Below are positions 1 to 9,556 of a DNA stretch of 64,000 bases, in pieces. The notes under the pieces were generated by a model. It was not told the origin of the DNA. It did not search any database and saw only the letters and a program-made list of their open reading frames with translations. Numbering within the stretch: position 1 is the first letter of the stretch; each line of letters starts with the position of its first letter. The stretch covers positions 3,348,001 to 3,412,000 of the forward strand of contig BDSL01000001.1 of the NCBI GenBank assembly GCA_003116995.1, read 5' to 3'. Source of the stretch: Yamagishiella unicocca. Lineage: Eukaryota; Chlorophyta; Chlorophyceae; Chlamydomonadales; Volvocaceae. The position numbers and the translations under genes were made by a program.

Positions 1-378
1 TTCTTTTCTTCCCCCGCCGCAAGCACGATCGCCAACACGAGCATGAAGATCTGCGACGCAGAATATGACCCGTTAGGGGCCAAGGGGGGACATATATCGA
101 GGGCAGGCAGCGTGGTGCCCTCGCACTGGACCCACCAGCGGACCCCACAGGTCCCAGTTTCTCAGCGCTTGCGCTTGCCCGTTGAATTTCCAGTTAACCG
201 GTATGAGCACGGAGCGCAAGTTCCGTCCGATAGTAACAATGTCGCGCCAAATGGTTTTCCATACTGGCTCGTCAAGGGTATACTCGTCTGGGATCGCGCT
301 ATGCGCCTGAGTTGAAGTTGGGATGGTAGGCGGCGGAGATTGTTGCATATTCGAAGATGTGCTGGGTACTGCCGACAT
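1..378 (-). CDS. YIPF6-like Yip1-domain Golgi membrane protein, 5' part only
   Basis: Two exons fit in phase: 378-136 and 50-1, joined by a GTGGGT donor and a GCGTCGCAG acceptor. The start is the ATG at 378 (MSAVPSTSS). The protein has a low-complexity N-terminus, then TLDEPVWKTIWRDI and LRNWDLWGPL, which closely match the conserved segment just before the first membrane helix of YIPF6/Yip1-domain proteins. Exon 2 opens with a hydrophobic stretch (IFMLVLAIVLAA), as expected for that first helix. Family knowledge: YIPF proteins are multi-pass Golgi/ER proteins that work with Rab GTPases in vesicle traffic. The remaining helices lie beyond base 1. The gene is divergent from the sorting nexin at 834, with 455 bp between the start codons. 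An extra upstream 5' exon ending near the GTTGCAG at about 390 cannot be excluded. Confidence 0.72.
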
Positions 379-833
379 GTCTTGGAAGAGCTGCAACCGC
401 AGGAGAATCGACGATGGTCAAGCGACGAGTCCAAGCCAAAGACACTGGGCGGAACTGTCTCACCCCTGGAGGCGGCATTGTTTGCGCATTACTACCCCCA
501 GCACCGCTTCGCAGCGGCCACATTGTGGAGCAGAAGTGTTAAGGATGAAAGTCTTTCAGGATTGCAAAGCGAAAGTTCAAGGACGTGGTTCAGCAGCTAA
601 GCAGAGGTAATATGTTATGGTGAATTGAAATTAATGTTTGTCGCTGGTAATGTGATATGGATGCGCCTGCACGGAAACTAGTAGTAAATGCGTCGTTCAC
701 CAAGGCGCATTCCCCGCATTCAACACAGCCACTATCCTCCCAGAACTTTTCCTTAAGACCATACCTTTCCACGCAGCTTTAAAATTACAAACATTGTCAC
801 TGGTGCCCAAGACACCCCGACACCGACACGCAC
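379..833. other. Divergent intergenic region, YIPF6-like / sorting nexin
   Basis: These 455 bp lie between two divergent start codons. Short reading frames occur on both strands, but none continues into a recognisable protein. No clear TATA box is visible. It is presumably the shared promoter and 5'UTR space. Confidence 0.5.
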
Positions 834-3800
834 ATGAACGATCCTCTAGGACCGCTCGGAGGTCCAGCTCAGGATCCTTTTGACGAGCTGGGAGGCTTGG
901 TAGACCAGACGCTCAACATCTTTGATGGGCATGGGGCAGCTGCGTCTGGGGGAAGGGTTCAATCGCCGGAGCACCCACTGGGTGTTTTTGGGACGACGCC
1001 AAGAACAGCGTCGGACATGGTTGGACAGTCCCTTGATTTGGACCTGCTAGGGGCGCCCAGCTCGGTGACGACAGCGCAAAGCGGCATGCCGCGAAGCAAC
1101 ACTCTGGCCCCTGACGCGGAAATACCGCTGATAACTGACGACGTGCAGCTTGGATTTACACATGATGTATCAGAGGTGCAGACGGGCTCACCGGCGAGCC
1201 TGCAAGGTGCGTCACAAAGCTGTCGCAGTTCAGCTGTCTTGCAGCTGTCGAGTTCCTCCGTTGCGCCTGCGCGCATTGGCCACTGCGCGCATTGGCCACT
1301 GCTCGCTCAGGCTTCAGTATCAACGTTGTAATCTATGTACTCTGCGCTCAGGACGCACCGAGCTTCATCCCGAGCCAGGTCCTAGTGGCTCGTTCTCCCA
1401 CCTAGCTGCTGACGGGCCGAGCACCAGCACAGGGGGAGGTGCCGCCAACTCGGGCGAAGCAGACGAGCCTCCCCCTGTGCGCGTGTGGATCCGGGAGCCG
1501 GGGCGCATGGAGGGAACCAACAAGCTGGGAATGCGCACCACGTACTTCACGTATTTGGTACGCACGGAGAGCCAGCTTCCCAGCCTGCGCACGGATGGCA
1601 CGGAGGTCCGGCGGCGGTTCTCAGATTTTGATGTAGGTGCAACACCTGGGCTTGGGTGGGCTTGTGGGAGAGGCACGTGCTGAAACCTTATCCTGTATTG
1701 GCATGGTGGATTCCGACATGTGTCCCGGGATGCAGCCCCCGTTAAATCCTCGGGATTGTTTTTACAATGTGGTTGTCGGCGACTCATGCCCTCATACCTG
1801 CTGTCCTACGACTACGGGCCGCCATCGTGCAACAACCCTGTGTCAGCCAAGGCGCACCCCGATGCCCCGCCAGCATGTGTGCCTGCGCGACAGACGCAAC
1901 AAAGCGAACTACGGACTTAGTGACATTAATGTACACACTCGTGCATGCCGCGGCGGGTCGCTGCCCCCCAGGCCCTGCACAAGCTGATCAAGATGCAGTA
2001 TCGCGGGTACATTATTCCGCCGCTGCCGGAGAAGTCCTTTATCGACGCCAAGTTGGCGCACGAGGACTTCCTTCGGTTGCGCCGTGCGGACCTCCAGGTA
2101 CGGGTCACGAAGAAACCCTATCCTAAAATGCAAACTGGTGCAGAAAGCAGTAGTGTGAGCGAGCAGTGTCAGGGGTTCTCAGTTCTCAAAGGGAGCGATA
2201 GCGACGCACGCCCTCAAAACCGTGTCTCATTTGCTGCCCAACTGCAGTTTGTCCCTAGGGTTGCTTCGGTCACAGCCAGTGAAATAACAATTTGGGTTGT
2301 GGGGTAAGGTTTCTGAAAGTGCGGTCTTGCAAACTCTTATATCACTGGCTACAGTATTCGCCACGATGGCGTCTCCCCTGCAAGTCGCAGCCTCTCCTTA
2401 CCGTCCCTCGAGAAGCAAAGCATCACTGGTGCAACGGACATTTGCAGGCGTTCCTGCGCGGTATCGCACAGCATCCCGCGCTGCGAGAGTGCGAAGCGCT
2501 CAAGTTGTTCCTGCTGCAGCCCGGGGAGTTGCAGTACAACCCTGCCTGGATCGCGCTCCTGCACAGCATCGGAGGTGAGGTGGATTGCTGTTTTCCCCTT
2601 TGGCGTCGTCGATGTGGTACACTGGGTTTCCTACGCGACGGCCGCTATTACGGAAGGTAACGCCTTCCACACCAATACCGCGTGACCATGCAGCAGCGCG
2701 GTGTGTCAAGTGCACCAGTCCATGCTGAAAGTCCCAACCGCAACAACATCGGGTTTCTTTCGAGACGCTTCCTTTCCGACAAACGTTTTGTTGGCGTCTT
2801 TTTCAATAAAAGTAGCACAGACGAGGTCGGGATCCGAGATCTGGTATCGGACCTCTCACTGTCATCTATCTGCCCTCCAGGTTCTCCGGACGCTCAGGAG
2901 GGCTTCGTGGGCTCGCTGGTGCCTTCTGGGGCTAGCGGCCCCACGTCCAAGGCAGCTGCCGGCCTGAGCAGCCTGGTGTCGTGGGTGCGGCATAGCGTCA
3001 TGGTGCCAAACACTAAGCGGGACCTGGACGAAGACGAGCAGCAGCTGCGGCACGTGAGTGATGACTGCCGCTGCGCACAAGGGCAGCGCGCTAGGGCTGG
3101 GTGGGAATTACGTACGCTCAGAAGTCGGCTGGTCTGGCCTGGCATTCGTTGACGGGCTGTAGTGCTTTAGATATAATGTTAAGCCAAACCTCGTCTCCAC
3201 CACACTTTCCACCTGATGTGAATGCGGCCCAGTGCTATTGGTGCACGCTCGCCCCACAGGTACTAGAGCACGCGTTTCTGTTGTTGTTTCTGCAATGTGT
3301 CTCACTGCCAGCGGTGCCCCTCTCATTTTCCGTTTCTTCCTTGTCCAGGCCAAGGAGCTCATGCGCGACTTGGAGCGCCTGTTGCAGCTGTGCTGTGAGT
3401 CGGCGCGAGTTACATGCACTCACATGGAGTCGCTGGCCGCGGACCAGTACGAGCTGGGGCGCAACATGGGAATGCTATCCAAGGTATTGGGCCACGCGCT
3501 GAGCGGCGGATGCGCGTGAACACAATACTGCAATTAGCGTAGTGTGCATGTGAGCTGGGGTGGGGCATTGAAGGGCAGCAGGGAGGCCTAGGGCTTTGGG
3601 GGCAAAACGGATCTGGGTTTTAGGGGAGATGAGTACCAGGCAACTCCAAGCGATGCACATCCCTGGCGAGGAGTTTGCTCGGCGATAAGAGGCAGCATGG
3701 CGCGGAACGATGTCCTGGCTAGCCATGTTGGCTCATGGAGCGGCGCAGGGTTCTTGCTCGCCCCATACCTGGTCGTGATGAGATATTGGACGCCTCCGAA

Positions 3801-5406
3801 GGCTCTGGGAAGCAGAATAAGCTACCACAACATGGACGCTTCTGAACCCACTTTCATGTGCCATACCCACTTCATGTGGCTGGGCCCTCGTTCCGCAGTG
3901 GGAGGAGACGCTACGTGCCCACAGCGGCAGCTACACGGAAGCCGGCTTCAGCGCCAGCAAACGGGCCGCGGACTGCAAGCAGCTCAGCTACGCCTGCGTG
4001 CGGCAGCAGACGGTCTGGAAGTCAGCGTCCGTCAAAACCGCCGCTAGCCTGGTGAGAGCGAACGCTGGGGGGACAGCGGCGGAAAACCGACCATACAACT
4101 CGTGAACCTTGGTCAGGAGCATGGGCTTTCCCAGGACGAATACATTAGGGGGAGGGTTGTGTACCTTAGAAAGTTTTTCCTGGATTGCACAGGGGAGGTT
4201 GCTGCGTGGGCACTCCACGCTACGGCTCGGCCATCGCCTCGCAACATGTTATCGGTATGCGACACAGGACGGGGGCCGTTGGACTTCTGCTGGAAGGGAG
4301 GTAACACGCGTGCATAGGGCAGGTCGCGGCTAGTCGTGCTCTTTGGCATCCTCAGCAAACTGCAGCAGCACGAATTGTACCGCGGCTCTTTCGACACACG
4401 ATTTGCTTAATGGGCCCATCATGCTGTCTAAACAAGGGCGGCTGCCTTGGCCTCAGTCCTCTTTCCATTTGCCCCACCTTGGCTGTTCACCCTGCTGCTG
4501 CCATGGACCGTCCCCCTCTCCTCCTCCTCTATGCCGCAGGTCGCCCTCCACGACTACTACATCATCATGCCCGAGGCGGTGGCAGCGCTGGAGGAGCGCG
4601 AGCGCTGCCTGGACCAGATCCACGAGCTGGAGGCTGAGCTGGCAGCGAAGCACGCCGACCTCAACAAGACTACGGGCAGCAGCAGGGTGAGCTCTGGTCG
4701 ATTTCGAGTCCTTGACGTGTTGATTACTGCCGGTAATCGAGCCTCAGGTTTCGTGGACGTGTCAGGGGAGTTCGGATCATCGTGGTTGCCAAGTTTACAA
4801 CATTACCGCCGGCTCATGTCGCAACCGTCGTGCGCCGCACTGCGCAGGGCCCAGTGACTGGTCGCGACCGGCGCGCCTACACGCTAACCAACGCAGTCGA
4901 TCGGCTTGAGGAGCAGCTCAAGGTGTGCCGCGAGCACTACGTCGTCATCAAGAAACGCAACATGGAGGAGCTGCGCAGGCTGCACCTGGCGCGCGAGCAG
5001 GTGCGAGTGGGCGCGAGGGTGCTGTTCGCCATGGCCGGCAGAGGCGCGGGACAGGTTTGCAGACTTGTGCCCGGCAGGAATTTGGCGGCGGGTTGGGCGC
5101 GCAAGAGCCGCTTTCCTGGCAGCGAGACCTCAAGCCTTTGATGCCATTTACATCCAAGTCCTCGGCGTCAACCCCTCCACAGCGCACACCGTGACCCCAA
5201 CCCTAAATGGCCTGTGCCGCCCGCCGCCCGCCCTTTCTCCGCTCCCGCCGCAGGATTTCCACGAAATGATGGCAAACTTCGCGGGCGTCCAGGCGCAGCT
5301 CATGCAAACGTCAGCTGACATGTGGCGCACCACAGCGCGACAGTTTGCCGGCGAGGCGGTCCCATCCCCAGGGTCGGATGGTGACGAGTCCCCACGCGAC
5401 GATTGA
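834..5406 (+). CDS. Sorting nexin, PX + BAR domains (SNX1/SNX2 type)
   Basis: Ten exons fit with perfect phase: 834-1206, 1352-1632, 1972-2097, 2448-2574, 2881-3053, 3349-3483, 3899-4051, 4540-4686, 4848-5000 and 5254-5406. They encode 606 aa. Residues 1-165 are a Gly/Pro/Asp-rich leader. The PX domain (about 167-302) is split over exons 2-4 and shows the phosphoinositide-binding RRFSDF and the proline loop IIPPLPEKS. Exons 5-10 are Leu/Glu/Lys-rich helices of a BAR domain, with segments such as LDQIHELEAELAAKHADLNK and the closing DFHEMMANFAGVQAQL, as in plant SNX2. Family role: membrane-curving subunit of the retromer/endosomal recycling coat, reading PI3P on endosomes. Exon 9 has a weaker alternative acceptor at 4896, but only 4847/4848 keeps the frame. 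No UGUAA signal was found in the roughly 780 bp before the convergent gene. Confidence 0.9.
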
Positions 5407-5960
5407 GCGAGGCATGCACATGGCCACTTTGGAGTGCACGGTCATCCGCTTGGGGCACTTGGGTTTGCCGCTGGTGTTCGTGTACGTGTAGACGGCCCCA
5501 GCCGTGCTCCTGCTGTGCAGCATTGTTCCTTGTGCAGGGGCGCCGTTTGTAGACACCTGCGCTGCCGGTGCCGGGGCGTTTTGCGATATGCGATGGGCGC
5601 CCAGTTGCAGGCGGGCTTCCGGTGGGTGGGGTGATGGGGAGGATGCAACGTAGGCAGGCTGTGCGCTGTTTATTAAGTATGCAGGTGATCAAAGGACTGT
5701 CGAGCTAGGTTCTAGCCCAAGGGAGCGTGAAATTAGGCAGGTGTGCGATTCCAGTGGCTGGCGAGACGGGAAGCTGGGTGCCTCTGCTGCGTAGGCTGAA
5801 GGCGGCAGGGCCGTAGGCTCCCCGCCCACAGAGCGTATGTGAGCTTTCCATGAGTGAGCTTTGCGACCGGGCCCTGAGTTTAGCAGGTGGGGCCCGTTAA
5901 TGTTCATATGAGGACTGCCCACATCGGTTGACACAAGCAACCGGTCCGATACATAACTGC
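5407..5960. other. Convergent intergenic region / 3'UTRs
   Basis: This lies between the nexin stop and the 3'-end signal of the opposing gene. It contains only short frames of no visible family, and presumably the nexin 3'UTR. Confidence 0.4.
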
Positions 5961-5965
5961 TTACA
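5961..5965 (-). terminator. UGUAA polyadenylation signal
   Basis: TTACA on the + strand reads TGTAA on the minus strand, 226 bp after the stop of the gene at 6191-7630. TGTAA is the standard volvocine poly(A) signal. It is the first one downstream. Confidence 0.55.
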
Positions 5966-6190
5966 GGCGGCCCTGCAGTTGTGCTTTTACGTTCGAGCTG
6001 GGTAGACTGCTCCACACGTGCCATCAACTTCGGTGTGCAATGCGAGCCTCCAACCCTCCAGGCGCAGCTGCTCAGCACACACACTGGAGCCAGGAATTCG
6101 CACGATAAGGGCGTCAGATGCACTGCCTATGTTCGCGCCCCCTCCACGGCGCAAAATCTAGGGCTGGTTGCCACTGCAGCCGTATAACAT

Positions 6191-7630
6191 TCAACCCATG
6201 TAGCCAACTTCCAACGCCTTGCCCGCCAGCCTTAAGAGAGCCTGCCTCCCGTCGCTTAGACGACCAGCTTGCGTCAGCGCTTGGCACGCCGCTGCGTACA
6301 GGTCATGGATAGGGAAGCAGGGATCGAGGACTGTCAACCTTCGCTCCTCGCCACCGTCAGCCGCATCGGTCTCTGCGGCTGCAGTGGGAGCGACTGTAGA
6401 CGATGACACGCCGCCTGGGACAGCGACCCGCAGCCCAGCACTGCCGGCAGTGTAGTCGGTCGACAAGATTGTGAAAATTCGCTTCACAACCGCCGAGTGT
6501 CCGTCATGTTGAGGCTCTTGGTCTGCTCCCGGCTCAGCTGCCCGCAGGTCTCCTGGCACCTCAGCATAAGTGTGCAGGGCCAGGACGTCAAGCAAGTGCA
6601 TTACTCGGTCGTTCCATAGCATAGGCGCGGTGCAGGAACTCGCAGCTGCCGCACTCTGGCCACCGCCCCCGGTGCTGCGTGCGTTACCGCTGGCGCCGCT
6701 GTGCGCCGCTGCGGCGTCCGTCACGTTCCCCGACAGCCCGACCACGCCCTCCCCCTGCTGCTGCTGCTCCGCGTCCACCACCCGCCGCCAGACGCCATGA
6801 GCTGCGCGCGCTGAACGCTTCGTAGCTTCTGGTTGGCTTGACCAAAACAAGCGCTGCGCTTCCGCCGTGCCGCAGCTGACCTTGGTGGCCCAGGCGGCCG
6901 CGACATCGGCCGCACCATGGCGCGCCTGGTGGCGCATGCGCTGCTCTGCCGCCGCCAGCAGATTGTGCTGTTGCTGACAGGCCTTGTCCAAGTCCACAGG
7001 AGCCAAGGCCAGCGAATCGTGCACAGCCCCACTTGGGTCAGTCTTTGCGGCGGCTGCGCCGACCACGATGTCATTGCCATCCTGGGCCTGGCCGGCTGCC
7101 GCCACATTGCTTGTCATGTTTTCTGATAGGAACAAGTGCAGGGCTACCCGGGCATCATCTGACGCCAGCATGTCGCGTTGCCGGCTGCCGCAACTGCTGT
7201 CAACGCCAGCCTGGAAGGCAGCTGTGGTTGCAGACGTGCCCGCGGCTGTATCTTCCATCGCTGCCGTACCAGAGCGGATGGTGTTGCGGTCATGGCGCCG
7301 GCAACGCAGCTCCGCCCACTTGCCACCGTGGCATTCACTATCCGTGACATGTAGCTCACACTCCCAACCGCTGGGCACCGGCGCTGATTGCAAAGCTGTG
7401 GATATCGCGTCCAGGGCCTCGGGCACCTCGTACACCCCAAACTGCAGGTCGACATTTAGGAACGCAACTAGGCCTTCCGCCTCGTAGCCTACTGCATGCG
7501 TGCCGCGGCCGAGGCTGCCCAACGGACAGGTACGGTCAACCAGGGCCGCGCTGCGGGCTGAGCGCGCGCTCCGAAGCGCTCGATCGGCGTATTGAAGCAA
7601 CATAAGTTGTTCTGCGCTTCCGACAGGCAT
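6191..7630 (-). CDS. Hypothetical protein, 479 aa, single exon
   Basis: This is an uninterrupted frame from the ATG at 7630 (MPVGSAEQLMLLQYADRAL) to the TGA at 6191-6193. The frame is also open upstream, but the nearest upstream initiator is only a TTG at 7651. I do not recognise the family. The first 130 residues look structured: they mix charged and hydrophobic residues and contain HVTDSECHGGKWAELRCRRH. The middle is Ala/Gly/Ser/Gln-rich and probably disordered. The last 50 residues (PIHDLYAAACQALTQAGRL) look helical again. No signal peptide or membrane segment is visible. A TGTAA signal 226 bp downstream and a TATA-like element about 110 bp upstream support a real transcription unit. The lack of introns is unusual among its neighbours. 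Confidence 0.6.
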   Translation of the reverse strand: MPVGSAEQLMLLQYADRALRSARSARSAALVDRTCPLGSLGRGTHAVGYEAEGLVAFLNVDLQFGVYEVPEALDAISTALQSAPVPSGWECELHVTDSECHGGKWAELRCRRHDRNTIRSGTAAMEDTAAGTSATTAAFQAGVDSSCGSRQRDMLASDDARVALHLFLSENMTSNVAAAGQAQDGNDIVVGAAAAKTDPSGAVHDSLALAPVDLDKACQQQHNLLAAAEQRMRHQARHGAADVAAAWATKVSCGTAEAQRLFWSSQPEATKRSARAAHGVWRRVVDAEQQQQGEGVVGLSGNVTDAAAAHSGASGNARSTGGGGQSAAAASSCTAPMLWNDRVMHLLDVLALHTYAEVPGDLRAAEPGADQEPQHDGHSAVVKRIFTILSTDYTAGSAGLRVAVPGGVSSSTVAPTAAAETDAADGGEERRLTVLDPCFPIHDLYAAACQALTQAGRLSDGRQALLRLAGKALEVGYMG

Positions 7631-7738
7631 TGCAATTGTAGCGAATTTCAAACGGGCAATTGCCGTCTGTGACCAATTGGGGTTTACGTCCGAACGAGTC
7701 CGGAACAGACCCCGCGAGGTGCAGATAATTTCCGGAAT

Positions 7739-7749
7739 GGTATAAATAT
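7739..7749 (-). promoter_or_regulatory. Possible TATA box
   Basis: TATAAATAT on the + strand (ATATTTATA on the minus strand) lies about 110 bp upstream of the ATG at 7630. Position and sequence suit a TATA element, but AT-rich motifs occur by chance. Confidence 0.3.
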
Positions 7750-8210
7750 CTGTACGGTGCCTTCGCGATCGAGTAATCCAAAGATATTTGCCTACGGAAC
7801 TGTGCTGGCCAAAATATACTCTAAGGTTGAGCGCATCGGCATAATACTGTAGTCACCACGCATCGCAAATGGGGAAATCGGTTGACAGTCCCTGGCGGTC
7901 CGAGGCAGTCCGAGTGAGCCGGAAGCGGCCAACGCATAAAGATTCACTTTTACGATTAATAAGTATCAGGCAATTGCAAGACGTTGTGCCATTTACGGCA
8001 CAAATGCCTCGACGGGACGGCGTGGGCGGCGATCTGGTGGGACCCGTGGGTCGGCTAGGAAAGACACCGAGGGAGCTTGTTGATTCATACAATTCATAGG
8101 TACGCGTGCCAGGGCAGCCACGGCGCTGGGACCAACACATGCAATTTGACCGCTAATGTGGAACGACACGGCAAAACCGACGCCTGGCGATACAGGCAAA
8201 GCGAGCGCAG

Positions 8211-8780
8211 GTGGCAGACAAGGCAGACATCGGAAAACACAAGTCCGCACTCTTGCCGGGCAGGGAGTTAGCACCTGAAACATCTGTGTTGTTACCGGAA
8301 CTGACAAAACAGCGTATGGAAATTGACTGCACGGGCGTCAACCTGTTTGCCAACACTATACAGTTTGCTCTTCTTCCTGCGCCTCTTTCAGTGCCAGGCG
8401 ATGCGCCCGATGGCTCTACCTTCTGGTCTGGGGCCCAGTGTAACAACTTACTACTACTGGAGCTACAGGGGGGCCGAAGGGGGATTCCCTGTGTGATGAT
8501 ACCACCGAAATTTTGGAGCATATGCGATGCACAGGGCATGACAGCGTATGACAGGGACAACGACGGGTTTACGATAGTAAGGTGGTTGCGACACCACAAA
8601 GTCATGTTGAGGAAAGCAATCCAGGGCAGCTGTGTACGACCTGGTTTGATATGGTTTGGCTTTGGGGAAAACGGTCGTCCTGCACGTTCACAATGGTTCA
8701 CAACTTCCTCTGTGCGTCTCTGGGCTTCCTGGGCTTGGAGCGTCTCGAGACTGTGCGGGGATTTGGGTCAGGAACGATAA
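8211..8780 (+). CDS. Doubtful reading frame, possible exon
   Basis: A 190-codon frame begins right after an acceptor-like GAGCGCAG and has no ATG at its start; the first in-frame ATG is near 8315. The translation has a mixed, protein-like composition (VNLFANTIQFALLPAPL, YDRDNDGFTIVRWLRHHK) but matches no family I know. An opposing minus-strand frame of 182 codons overlaps it. No neighbouring exon that could be joined to it was found. It may be a gene fragment or chance. The remaining sequence between 7750 and 9556 shows nothing else. Confidence 0.2.
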   Translation: MADKADIGKHKSALLPGRELAPETSVLLPELTKQRMEIDCTGVNLFANTIQFALLPAPLSVPGDAPDGSTFWSGAQCNNLLLLELQGGRRGIPCVMIPPKFWSICDAQGMTAYDRDNDGFTIVRWLRHHKVMLRKAIQGSCVRPGLIWFGFGENGRPARSQWFTTSSVRLWASWAWSVSRLCGDLGQER

Positions 8781-9556
8781 AGCCTTTTCCCACCCAGCCT
8801 GTGCACGCTCATTGAGGTTACGGACCTCGTGGGCTATGGATGGCTATATACGGCTAGATACCCGGCACTGGACTTCACGAGGGCCTGGCATAGCCGGGCT
8901 CAACGCGTGCTGAGTGATACCGTATGCGCATGCTGCGTTCATACCTCTTACAGCAATGGCAGACAATTGAAGCAGTAGGCACAGATGTCAAGCGAACAGC
9001 GAACCGATTGTACACGTAAGCAGCAGATGGTAACCAAACGACCTGGCGTCTTGGAAAAACCGTTGGGTAAATCTTTTGCAACCCGACAGTGTCTAACGGC
9101 ATCCTTAAAGTGCATCGTGATAGCTCGCTCCACGCATAGTGCGTGTCTACGGTGTTTGTTGGGGCGCGGACACGGACGCCGACGTGTAACGAGTGTGCCC
9201 CCAACGAGTGCGTAAAAGCCATAGATTAAGGCGGCAATGCGCCTTCCTATATATTCCGGCTTAACGCAGTAGTCACTCAATCGTCGAGCCGTTACGATAT
9301 GGGGTATCTGGCTCTTCGTGATGCAAACATACTGCGTGCGCTCCAAACGCCATGCCATGCAAAAGTCCATCATCATGCTTAGCTGTCTTCACGGAAACAC
9401 GTGCAATGGCCCCTGGCACAGCCACCGGGAAAAAGGCGCCGATCTTTTGTCGTACATGTGCTTTTATTGACGTGGCGGTCTATCACCTTTCGCAGGGCAT
9501 TAATTAGACTTCAAAAGTAGTTGTCCTACTGTAAACAGTGGATAGTAATTTTGGCA

